Source: Escallonia rubra | Taxonomy: Eukaryota > Streptophyta > Magnoliopsida > Escalloniales > Escalloniaceae | Assembly (NCBI GenBank): GCA_033065855.1 | Contig: JAVXUO010002326.1 | Coordinates: 620,001-684,000 of the forward strand | Reading direction: 5' to 3' | DNA length: 64,000 nucleotides | Part shown: positions 47,241 through 57,026 of the stretch, one piece after another | How the letters are laid out: every line of letters begins with the position of its first letter | Numbering within the stretch: the stretch's first letter is position 1 | Notes under the pieces: generated by a model | What the model was told of the DNA's origin: nothing | What the model saw: only the letters and a program-made list of their open reading frames with translations | Database searches by the model: none | Translations under genes and position numbers: made by a program

Positions 47241-48803
47241 ACGACCGATGATTGGAGGCAGCCGATCGTCGACCAGCTTAGAGCACCATCGCTCGCTTCC
47301 GTCTCCACTCGCACAGAATTCTTTATGTTGGGAGACATCATGTACAAGCGATGTCCCGGGGGCACTCTGGCACGATGCTTGGCCCCGGCAGAAGCAAAGC
47401 ACAAGTTACAATATGGACATCAAAAGTGATGCGGCCTCAGCGGACCACCACTGTACCGTCGTCTCCAGCGCATGGGTCTCTTTTGGCCATCCATGGCTAA
47501 GGATGCTTCGGATGTGCAGCAGGCTTGTTCAGAATGCCTATATGCCCCAGACCGTATGGAAGCTCTTGTCGTCAACATTGAGGGTGACTGGCGCCAGCCC
47601 TTCCTGCAATATCTGTCCCACGGACTGCTACCCTCTGACCACAGCTCGGCACGATCTATCAAACGCAAGTCGGTCAAGTACTTCGAGACGGAAGGTGAAT
47701 TATTTCGCAAGGGATTTTCGGGACGCACCCTACGATGCTTGCAGGGTGCCCAAGCAGTCGAGGTGATCAACGAAGTGCACAATGGTGCTTGTGGCGAACA
47801 TCAAGGTTCTCAGAAATTGTACGCAGAACTACTTAGGCTGGGGTACTACTGGCCGACTATGGAATCCGACGCAATCTCCCATGTACGACACTGTCAACCC
47901 TGCCAGAGACACGTAGATAGAATGCACATGCCGGCATCCGACTTACGCATGATCACGGCCCCCTGGCCATTCCACTCTTGGGCTCTCGACCTCATTGGCC
48001 CCATACATCCACCATCAAAAGGACACATTTGGATCATGGTCGCAACTGAGCGTTTCACGAAGTGGGTCGAAGCCATACCTCTGCGAAGAGCCACGGGGGG
48101 CGCCATCGCCAACTTTTTGCGCGACCACATCGTCTGTCGCTTCGGCATCCCACGATGTATTATCTCCGACAACGGCACACCATTCATCAATCGAGATGTT
48201 CGGACTCTCATGGAAGCAGACGATATCAATCATGCCACGTCGACTCCTTATTATCCGCAAGGCAACGGTCAGGCTGAAGCCTCTAACAAAACTCTGTTGC
48301 GCGTTTTGTCACGCATGGTCCATGACGCGAGTAACTCCTGGTCCGAAAAGCTAAGTCATGCCCTCTGGGCCTACAGAACTTCCAGACACACAGCTACAAA
48401 GGCCACACCTTTCTCCCTCGTCTACGTGGATGAATGTGTGGTGCCGGCCGAGATCGCAGTCGCCTCGACGCGTCTATCCCTCAGCAGTGGTCTCGGGGAG
48501 GAGGAAACTAGAATGATGGCATTTGAAAGACTTGACGAAAGGAGAGCTAATGCCATGCGACGAATGAAAGCATATCATGAGAAGCTTGTCAAAGCCTACG
48601 GGAAAACCGTCAAACCTCGCTCCTTCGCAGCAGGCGACCTTGTCCTCCAAGCCGCCAAGCACGTACGGGCCAATTTGTCAGCTCCTAAGTTTACACCTAA
48701 ATGGGAAGGGCCATTCGAAGTACATACTGCCAGGAGCAACGGCTCGTACCTCCGGCTAAATCCAGACGACGGGCAACTTACCGCCCCTGTCAATGGTCGC
48801 TAG
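47241..48803 (+). pseudogene. Integrase, with duplicated pre-integrase/HHCC module
   Basis: A first DDWRQP block (47247) leads to a stop at 47427 and to LFWPSMAKDASDV..CSEC. A second, better preserved copy begins GDWRQP near 47587 and runs to the HHCC zinc finger (HNGACGEH, CQPC). The DDE core follows: WALDLIGPI, ISDNGTPF and YPQGNGQAEASNK. The C-terminus has a FTPKWEGPFEV motif typical of Ty3/gypsy integrases; no chromodomain is seen. Confidence 0.88.
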
Positions 48804-49294
48804 CTGAAGAAGTACTATGCATGACCAGCTCGCGGCATGTCCCCGCCCCCCCCCCCACAACCTGACATTTTGTGTATATGCACACATGTACTAGCTTGTA
48901 CTTTTGTTTCTTGTTACGAGTTCCTTTTGTGTAAAGACATTTCCTTGATCCACGCATTATCAATATACGATCTTTTTACTCTATACCGCTGTACTTTGTC
49001 TCTACTTCTGTTTTCATTTCTAGTTATCATGATTGTCCTCAAAAAAAAAAAAGAGAAGAAGAAGAGAAGCAGAACAAGGAAAAGGACGGGGGGGGGGGGG
49101 AGGGACACAGACAGACATCCAACAGACACAACAAACAATCGTCACACGCGACGCTTATACCATACATCAACGACAGGTGTTAACAAAGCAGCATGCAGTT
49201 ACATTTCATATACCAACAAGATCAGTGTTTATACATACATAAAATGTCTTTGGCCACTACCGGGCACTCCCTAGACAGCGAATCTATGCTAAAC
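48804..49294. other. Spacer between pol and the antisense gene
   Basis: Contains homopolymer runs (C at 48846-48857, A at 49040-49051, G at 49088-49100) and otherwise simple non-coding sequence. This would be the 3' flank of the minus-strand PMD gene and the 3' flank of pol. Confidence 0.5.
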
Positions 49295-50446
49295 CTATCG
49301 GAAGCTAGATAACAAAACAGCTACCGGGTGAGCGCTAAACGCCTGCAATGCCTGACGCTGAACCTGCAGCGCCGACCGCTCTGCCTCGAACTCAGCCTGC
49401 CGCCTCAAACGCTCAGCCTCTCGCACTTCCACATCCGTCCGCCGCCTCTGGAGATCACTCAGGCGTCTCTGCAAGTCCGACAGCTGCCTCTCTATCTCCG
49501 CCACCTCTCTGTCAATCACGACCAACTCTCCGTTGATCTCTGATCGTTCCACCTCTAACCCTTGGTGGCGCCTCTCGAGCAGCATCTCCTCCATGCGTAC
49601 CAAGGTCATCCTCTCGCCCACACCACCACCCTCGCTCCTCAACCTAAAGAACTCGGCCAACCAATCTAGCTGCACACCTAAAGAGGTGAACGTCGCGAAC
49701 TCTCTCAGCAACCGCTCAATGAACCCCGTCGTCCAGCCCGCCGCAGGAACACTCGCAAACGGAAGCAGCCACTCCACAAAACCCGAGTACACCCATCTCT
49801 GCAGCACCGGGTTCTCCAAGCCCACCCCCGCAAACGTCTGCGGATACGCCGCCTTCACCATCTCTAACCGGCGCACTGTCTCTGAAGGTAGCTGAAGGTT
49901 CTCCCACAGTACCACGTCAGCCTGACCGCTCGACGACCCCCTACTCGCATCTCCGGCCGCCGTGCCACTCGACGCCATCACAGGCCTCTCACGTACCTCT
50001 CCGGCTGCCTGCGCACCAACGGTCATCGAGTGCATCGCCATCAACGTCGCACTCGCCTCAACGGCCGACCCTGACGGCGCCACCACAAGAGCCTGTACCG
50101 GCTGCGTCGGGATCTTCACCTCCTGAATCGGGACCGCCCCTGTAGGCTCCAACTCTATCAAATCCCCCTGCTCAACCGCGGCGGCCTCCGTCGCCGCGCC
50201 TGTCCACCAATAGCCACTGGCGTCGAACATCAACGACTCGTCGACCAAGCCATCATACACATCATCCGCCCCCTCCTCGACATCTGGTGGTGGACTCACC
50301 CCGCCACTGGCCCCGGCCACCGACACGCCAACCGCTACCGGCTCATCCCTGCCTACTGGCTCGTCAACCTCGGCTGCTCTCGCCGCCTCCGTCTCGACCG
50401 CTACATTCGCATCACTGCCGCTCTCCACCGCATGTCCCACGTACCC

Positions 50447-50541
50447 CTGTCCAAAACCAACCATTAGTATATTTCATATAATAACCACATCAAAAGAAAA
50501 CAAGACATGGCTTAATCACAAGCGACCACAATGCGGCCTAC
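50447..50541 (-). other. Second intron of the antisense PMD gene
   Basis: 95 bp. Donor GATTGAG|GTAGGC, acceptor TTGGACAG|GGGTAC. The join is at a codon boundary and links EEPVIE to GYVGHAVES in the same frame. Confidence 0.7.
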
Positions 50542-51752
50542 CTCAATCACTGGCTCCTCCGACGCATCTCGCGGCCTCTTCGATTCTGTCAGCCGCAAGT
50601 CTGAAGAACATGCGCTCGCCTGACGAGCCCTCTCCATCATACCGACTCGCAATAACGACAGCGGCCCCTTGCCGGCCCTGGGCACCCGCGGTACCGCCAC
50701 CACTGGCTCTTCCCATTGGTCCTCCTCTCGAGCCTCCTCCTCGGACCCCTCACCCTCCTCGTCGGGATCCTTCTCTGAACTCACAACCGCACTCCCCGTC
50801 ACTAACACCAGAATGCCGGCCTGCCTCGCCGCTGTCATCGATACCAAGCTCAACGCCCGGTCGCAGGCGAACACATCAACCACTCGTCGTGTCCCCGATG
50901 GCTGTGCCAACCACTCCCCCAGCCCGACCGCAGACGCTCCCACCACTGTGCGTACTCCACCGTCACCGTCCCCACTGATGCTCTCCCCGGCCTCCTCCAC
51001 GTTACCACCGGTACCGGCCACTCACGAGCTCTGTCATACCGCGTGTATCCGAATGCGGTCGTCACACTCCATGGGCTACGATACCCGCACGGCGGCTCCA
51101 AGTCATAACCAAATGTCCGCGACAACCGATCCGGGCAATACCGAGCCACGTAATACAGGTTCTCTGCAGGCTTCCCGCCATCATCAGTCATCACTGGCAG
51201 CCAACCTGGAAAGTAAGCCACCAGGAGCATAACGTCTGCCGGCGGCAACCCCCCATCGTGGTCAAATCTATCGTCATCTCCTGTCCGTGCAACCAGGGGG
51301 GTACTCCGTATGACGCATGCATCTCTCTATACGGCCATACTACGCATGCCTCCCTCGCATCTATCAACCGCGATAGCGGGCACTCCGGCCTCTTGATGCC
51401 CACCCATGCAAATGCCCGCGCCCCGCTGCACCATAGTGCCACTTCCCGCAATCTACCGCTGTGCATCACTGTCCTCGTCCTCGGTGATGGATGCTCAAGC
51501 GGATATCCTGCCGGACGATAGTCTGGAAAACACTCATACAGGTACCGCTGAAGAAACATCCAATCCACGTAGGTCGCCACTTGGTACCGCCCATGCGACC
51601 TCTTCACGTCGTTCACAAACTGATCCAACCGCGAATACATGGTGCCCAGATATACGGCAGCTAGCCCAACACGCTTCCCCCTCGCCATCCGAATCGCCAG
51701 GGGAATCACCTTCGCGGATATGCCGTCCTCCGGCGTCCCTTCAAACACGAAC

Positions 51753-51844
51753 CTGCAAAACAAAACAACACGCCAACGCATTATATACAACCTCAACTCA
51801 CATCGCATCTACGAACATACGAACAACGAACGCATCATACTTAC
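51753..51844 (-). other. Intron of the antisense PMD gene
   Basis: 92 bp. The donor GTCGAG|GTAAGT and acceptor TTTTGCAG|GTTCG join MYLSR to FVFEG in frame, which restores the usual PMD order. This supports a spliced minus-strand transcript rather than a chance antisense frame. Confidence 0.8.
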
Positions 51845-52849
51845 CTCGACAAGTACATCGTCAGAAAGGCCGCCATCTCGTACCGCTCGTCCTTGTGATA
51901 CGGCCCCATCACGAAATGAGCTGCATTGCCCAATTTCTGCCCCGCCCTCACCTGCGGCGTCCCGTAGAACAATCGAAGCCACCCGCTATATGTCACCTTC
52001 CGATGCTGCTTCGTCTCCGCCAAAATATCAATCAGCTGCGTCTGTAACACCCGCTCATCATTAGTCAGCCGCGTCACGCGTGCGTCCAACTCTCCATCCA
52101 TCGGCAACCCCGTCAACATCATCACATCTAGCAGCGTCGGCCCGATCTCTCCGAACTCCGTCACAAAAGTATGTGTCTGAGTGCTCCATCGCGACAACAG
52201 CAAGGTCATCCCAGGCGTGTCTCTGTACAGCTCCACTCCCCTCGCCGTGATGTCAATCGCCGGCACCAACCCCAGCACATCCAATAATGCCGCCCACCTC
52301 GGCACCTCCATCATGGCTCACACCAGAAGTCCCACCCGATCGGCATCGCACCGTGACCCTTGAACACCACGGGTGCCCAGGGTATATCCGCACGCTCCAC
52401 CAACAGCCCAGCCACATACCTCGGCGACGGCACAGGCGCATCCTCCCAGCTAGGAGCCCGCACATATGGTGACGGTGCCCGTGGCTCTTCCCCCATCGAC
52501 GCACCACTCCAAGGCACTGTGAACGCACCGTCTGCTACCCGGATGGCCAGCTCCCTCCACAACTCCCGGCCAGGCACGGCTGGTACTACCCCTTTTACCC
52601 TCAACGGCGTCACCGTCTTATCCGGGTCCGGATCATACGTCCTCACAGACGCATCATCGAATGAAAGCGGCACTCCCGTCTCCTCACCTCCCGCAACTTC
52701 GGCATCATCTATCGGCGGGGGCGGCACTGGTTCCGTCGTCACATGTCGCGGTGGCCGCGCCGTACTCGCCGCACCACCTCGTGGTTTCGCCCACATCTGC
52801 TGCTTCAACTTTTTCAGCACGGGCACTGGCTCAGCGGGCATCACCTTGC

Positions 52850-53345
52850 CCAAACCCCCCGCCGCCGTCGACTTCCCCCCAGCTCCCGACCCCCCCGCCG
52901 CCGCCGACTTCCCACCAGCTCCCGACCCCCCCGCCGCCGACTTCCCACCAGCTCCCGACCCCCCCGCCGCCGATGACTTCCCCCAGCTTCCGACCCCCCC
53001 CCCCCGCCGCCGACGATCTCCCTCCAGGTCCCGAGGCCTTCGGCGCCGACGACCCACCTCCTGCTCCCGACCCCCTTTCTTCTCTCCTCCCTTCTCTTCC
53101 TCTTCCCCCCGCAGTAGCATCCCCCGACCCTCCTCTCCCGGCCGACGACCCTTGCGTGGCCGACCCCCCTCCCCTCTCCCCCTTTTCCCTCCATTCTCTC
53201 CTCTCTCCCGTGTTGGCCGACCCCCCCGGGGTGGCCGACCCCCCTCGACTGGCCGACCCCCCTCCCCTTTCCCCTCTATCCTCCCTCCTTCCCCCATCCC
53301 CTCTTCTTTCCTTCTCTCCACCGCCGCCGACCCCTTGGCCACGAC
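52850..53345 (-). repeat. Low-complexity 5' coding region of the antisense PMD gene, with LTR-like minisatellite units
   Basis: At 53150-53290 the plus strand shows repeated GGCCGACCCCCCTC, the complement of the GGGGGTCGGCC unit in the LTR minisatellite. At 52855-52985 a CCCCCCGCCGCCGACTTCCC unit repeats about four times (GAGGKSAA on the minus strand). Translation here is Gly/Arg/Ser-rich and without domain structure. Confidence 0.75.
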
Positions 53346-53477
53346 AACCCCCATCTGCGGCCGACCCCTCGGCCAATTGTTTCCCCTCTCTTACCATTTC
53401 TTCTCTCTTCTTCTCTCTGTCAATTTTTTTTCCCAAATATGGAATGACTCTTTACAAACCACTCTCCCCCCTTTCCC

Positions 53478-53487
53478 TATTTATAGA
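53478..53487 (-). promoter_or_regulatory. TATA box of the antisense PMD gene
   Basis: CTATAAATAG on the minus strand, about 125 bases upstream of the ATG at 53354. A TGGGCC-type site lies just upstream (GTGGCCCACTTC on the minus strand). Spacing and sequence fit a plant core promoter, so the gene probably does not depend on the LTR for transcription. Confidence 0.6.
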
Positions 53488-53639
53488 AGTGGGCCACACC
53501 AAAACAAAAAAACGGGCACCATCCCGCGGGAATCGACACCTCCTCCGGGACACATTTTTTTCAAACTTCCTTCCTGTCGGGTAGACGGCTCCTCCGGGAT
53601 ACGACTTTGACGCGCTACGAGTGCTCCGGCACTACGACC

Positions 53640-54215
53640 CCCCATGGCGGGACGGGCTCACAACCTTAAAGCCCTCGCCGGCACAATCCACCGGGGGCTC
53701 CGGCCCTTACCCGTCTCAATCAAAATGGGGGCTCCGGCCCTCGCATCCGGGATGGGCTCTCAACCTTATAGCCATCCCCGTCTCAATCAAAATGGGGGCT
53801 TCGGCCTCGAACCAGGATGGGCTCTCACGCTTATAGCCATCGCCGTCTCAATCCAGCGACGGGGCTCCGGCCCTCGCATCCGGGATGGGCTCTCAACCTT
53901 ATAGCCATCCCCGTCTCAATCAAAATGGGGGCTTCGGCCTCGAACCAGGATGGGCTCTCACGCTTATAGCCATCGCCGTCTCAATCCAGCGACGGGGCTC
54001 CGGCCCTCGCATCCGGGATGGGCTCTCAAGCTTATAGCCATCGCCGTCTCAATCAAGCGACGGGGCTCCGGCCCTCGCATCCGGGATGGGCTCTCAAGCT
54101 TATAGCCATCGCCGTCTCAATCCAGCGACGGGGCTCCGGCCCTCGCATCCGGGATGGGCTCTCAAGCTTATAGCCATCGCCGACACACTCAACAGGGGGC
54201 TCCGGCCCTCGCAGC
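53640..54215 (+). repeat. Tandem repeats of 65-68 bp before the 3' LTR
   Basis: GATGGGCTCT recurs at about 53751, 53816, 53884, 53949, 54017, 54085 and 54153, giving spacings of 65 or 68. The unit contains GGGGCTCCGGCCCTCGCATC and CTTATAGCCATCGCCGTCTC. Two unit variants alternate at the left and become uniform at the right. Shorter relatives (GGGGCTCCGGCCCTCG) recur inside the 3' LTR at 54985-55160. Non-coding. Confidence 0.92.
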
Positions 54216-54524
54216 GGGCCCTCGCACTGAGCGACGACCATGCCCAATACATCCAACACCGTTTATGCGTGCGGCACCCGCTCGGGTTACCCCTCCGCGC
54301 CCCCCGCACGCAGGGGGCTTATGTTCACAACCTATCCGGACCGTATCCCGGGGCCCGCTAAAAAGGCTCCAGTGGCACGACACGTCACGCGCTCGGTAGT
54401 CGAACTTACTCGACATCATTCCTCGATGAAAACGCTCTGATGCTCGAACATCATCATCGCTCGGTCAAAACGCTCCGCGCCGCAAGCATTCAGACGACGA
54501 TCGAAGGTTCGCTCCCCCCCCCCG

Positions 54525-54880
54525 AGGGGTCGGCCACCCCTTTGGTGAGGGGGTCGGCCACCCCTTTGCTGAGGGGGTCGGCCACCCCTTTGCTGAGGGG
54601 GTCGGCCACCCCTTTGCTGAGGGGGTCGGCCACCACCTTGTGAGGGGGTCGGCCACCCCTTTGGTGAGGGGGTCGGCCACCCCTTTGAAGAGGGGGTCGG
54701 CCACCCCTTTGCTGAGGGGGTCGGCCACCCCTTTGCTGAGGGGGTCGGCCACCACCTTGTGAGGGGGTCGGCCACCCATTTGCTGAGGGGGTCGGCCACC
54801 CATTTGCTGAGGGGGTCGGCCACCCATTTGCTGAGGGAGTCAGCCACCCCTTTGGTGAGGGGGTCGGCCTCCCTTGTCCT
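54525..54880 (+). repeat. LTR minisatellite, 24-bp unit, about 14 copies
   Basis: The unit GGGGGTCGGCCACCCCTTTG followed by CTGA or GTGA repeats head to tail. A few copies replace CCCCTTTGCTGA with ACCTTGTGA, which gives a higher-order pattern. The 5' LTR remnant keeps only about four units. Confidence 0.95.
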
Positions 54881-55639
54881 TGAGGGGGGGAGGGGACCTG
54901 CTTACCACTGCCATCACCCCGCTCAACTCATTCAGCAACGCTCATTCATCGCTAGTAGGCGCGTGACGCCCATTAGCGCCGACACAATCAGCCGGGGGCT
55001 CCGGCCCTCGCCCGCACAACCAACCGGAGGCTCCGGCCTTCGCCAGCACAATCGATCGACGAGCTCCGGCCCTCCCAGACACAATCAACCAGAGGCTCCG
55101 GCCTTCACAACAGGGATGGGCTCACGACCCTAAAGCCCTCGCTGGCACAATCAACCAACGGGCTTAAAGGGACTCCATTCGCAATACCCCGGTCCAAGGA
55201 CCATTCGCCACAGACTCCGGATGTCAAGTTGCGAGCATGTGCATTCGTATTACCATCGATCATCGACACCGCCAGGGCAATGAACCGCGAGTCACTCCGG
55301 GACGGGAGCAGGTCTTCGGAGGGCATCGCGTCCGGCACACCTAGCAGTTGGCTGCAGGGGCAACCCTCACCGCTGCCAGGGTCTCGACGCGTCTCTAGAC
55401 GCATCTCGTGGGATTCAGTAAGGGCTTGGACTGGAGGCTGGGGCAACGGGCTACTCTGACCATGCTACCGCAGTGTGGTCAGTCTTCTCAGACAGGCAGA
55501 GGGACGCTGCAAGGGCAGGACGACACGAACTCGGGGACCGGCAATTCGACGGACAATCAAGACTGCGAGACCCCCTACGGCGACGTGTCACTCCCAAAGG
55601 ACGACACGTGTCGGCTGATGACACGCGCATATCTGTGCC

Positions 55640-55648
55640 TATATATAG
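55640..55648 (+). promoter_or_regulatory. TATA box of the 3' LTR
   Basis: TATATATAG in a CCTATATATAGTGGATTC context. This is the probable core promoter of the LTR. The truncated 5' LTR lacks it, so genomic transcription of the retroelement from its own 5' end is unlikely. Confidence 0.6.
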
Positions 55649-55992
55649 TGGATTCTGGAGCTTATTCAGGGGCTCTGCCTCATTTGCCATTTTTACTTTC
55701 TCTCTCTAAAACTTATTCTCTCCTGATTTCTAGTCAGAGAAAGGCACTAGAGCTTACGACTTCGAGCTCTCGACGTGGCACTCTTGACACAGACTGTCGA
55801 CTGCTGACCCTGTTCGTTGTCACCCTGCTTGCGCGACACTGCCAGCCCTCGTGACCTGCCTGAGGAGCCTTGCTCTCAGCCCTTACGTCATCCCTGTTGT
55901 CTCCCACTCTGCCTACTTGGAAGCCAACTCAGACTGCATCCCTTGTGGCACCTCGACGTGGCAAAGGACCCTCTTTCGGCATCAACAATTTT

Positions 55993-56560
55993 TTTTGTCA
56001 CTTCTTTTTTGCTCAATATACCTTAGGCACGCTAATTAGCCACTTTTTATGAATTTCGGCGAAAATCGAGACTTAATTTTTTTTTTGTTTTCTTACGACG
56101 CGTCTATTCGCGTACACTTTAACGCTTATTCGCGTACACTTTAGCGCCCAATTCATAACTTCCGAAAAATGCGACGTTTTTTTTTGTCACTTCTTTTTTG
56201 CTCAATATACCTTGGGCACGCTAATTAGCCAATTTCTATGAATTTCGGCGAAAATCAAGACTTAATTTTTTTTTTGGTTTTCTTACGACGCGCCTATTCG
56301 CGCACACTTTAGCGCCCAGTTCATAACTTCCGAAAAATGTTGTAATGTTTTTTGTCACTTCTTTTTGGCTCATTGCACCTTAGGCACGCTAGTTAGCCCA
56401 TTTGTATGAATTTTGGCGAAAATCGAGCCACGTAATTTTTTTGAATTTTCCTATGAAAGGCCTGAGACGCACACTTTATCGCCAAATTTATAGCTTGCGA
56501 AAAATTATGTACTTTTTTTTAAGGGGTTCTTTGCTCATTGCACCTTAGCCACGCTAGTTA
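55993..56560 (+). repeat. ~168-bp tandem array, right part (about 3.5 copies)
   Basis: Continues the array interrupted at 42638: the GAATTTxGGCG landmark occurs near 56051, 56240 and 56408. The first spacing is longer (189) because TATTCGCGTACACTTTA is duplicated at 56105-56145. It ends at the 3' end of the Ulp1-type fragment. Confidence 0.9.
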
Positions 56561-56949
56561 GGATAATGGTAATGAAGGCATCTAGCTTCATTCTTTTTCA
56601 GCTCCCAGGCTATCCTATACCTAAACGTCAAGGCATCCTTCCTAGTCCACGACGTATATTTGAGCACCTCCGAGCGAGCAATGTAGTCCATGTACTTGAG
56701 GACGTAAATCCCGCAATCGTGACTGTTATCTTGGTTTGGTCGGTCCTGTATCATCACGACCGTCCAAGGCTCTACCGTCGAATTCCTGGTGATGGATTCC
56801 CCCGAATAATCTCGGCACGCTAGCGAGAGGATAGTAGTCTGCATCCAACAATAAAAAAGGTCATCAAGCCTATGTAACAAGAAGAATATACTATGAGCCA
56901 AGGTCAACAGATAAAAACTAACCACTGCAGTGATGTACTCGCTGTACAT
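56554..56949 (-). pseudogene. Ulp1-type protease C-terminal fragment (MULE-carried)
   Basis: The translation contains WTVVMIQDRPNQDNSHDCGI, followed by YVLKYMDYIA. The Q...DCG signature gives the catalytic Gln and Cys of Ulp1/SENP SUMO proteases (C48). The His and Asp of the triad would lie N-terminal and are not present in frame. Ulp1-like genes are well known cargo of Mutator-like elements in plants. It ends shortly after MDYIARSEVLKY with a 131-codon frame. Confidence 0.8.
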
Positions 56950-57026
56950 CTATGCCATCGACCGCCCATGTCCGTCCTTCCTTAGGCTATCGTATATGTG
57001 GACCACTCTGTTCGCTGGATGGAGAA

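Larger units (their letters stand above)
49295..53354 (-). pseudogene. Antisense plant-mobile-domain (PMD) gene carried by the gypsy element
   Basis: On the minus strand: a Gly/Arg/Lys-rich start (53354-52311); PMD N-part (52314-51845, LLSRWSTQTHTF, FGEIGPTLLDVMMLTGLP); intron 51844-51753 (GTAAGT...TTGCAG); PMD C-part (from 51752, FVFEGTPEDG, RMARGKRVGLAAVYLG); after a frame change near 51240, LYYVARYCPDRLSRTFGYD and YAQWW; another frame change near 50980; intron 50541-50447 (GTAGGC...GGACAG, joining in phase 0); and a last exon ending in a coiled coil (EIERQLSDLQRRLSDLQRRR). PMD proteins (MAIN/MAIL family) act in gene silencing and genome stability in Arabidopsis; many PMD genes are transposon-borne. 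The overlap at 52314/52311 and the two frame changes suggest recent inactivation. Extra antisense genes between pol and the 3' LTR are known in Tat elements. Confidence 0.8.
42639..55987 (+). mobile_element. Tat-lineage Ty3/gypsy LTR retrotransposon with antisense PMD gene, 13.35 kb
   Basis: Starts TGTTCACAACC, ends GGCATCAACA, and is flanked by ATTTT on both sides (42634-42638, 55988-55992) within the 168-bp repeat array. Order: truncated 5' LTR, gag, protease, reverse transcriptase, RNase H, second RNase H, integrase, antisense PMD gene, ~68-bp repeats, full 3' LTR. The second, archaeal-type RNase H and extra genes between pol and the 3' LTR are features of the Tat lineage. The coding region carries several stops and frame changes and the 5' LTR lacks most of its length, so the copy is not autonomous. 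Confidence 0.92.
54322..55987 (+). repeat. 3' LTR (1666 bp)
   Basis: Begins TGTTCACAACCTATCC and ends TTTCGGCATCAACA. It contains the 24-bp GGGGGTCGGCCACC minisatellite (54525-54880), CTCCGGCC repeats (54985-55160), and a TATA box at 55640-55648. It is the only full-length LTR of the element. Confidence 0.92.

Noticed and set aside
52360-53610. 416-codon plus-strand frame rich in Pro/Ser
   Set aside because: It is the complement of the repeat-rich start of the antisense PMD gene, which has domain support, introns and a TATA box; the plus frame has none.
54416-54847. Open frames of 120-143 codons in the 3' LTR with regular repeats such as GGRPPQQ
   Set aside because: A 24-bp unit stays open in several frames automatically. 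This is the LTR minisatellite, not a protein.
54525-54880. CRISPR-like regular repeat array
   Set aside because: Units are head-to-tail without unique spacers, in a plant retroelement LTR.
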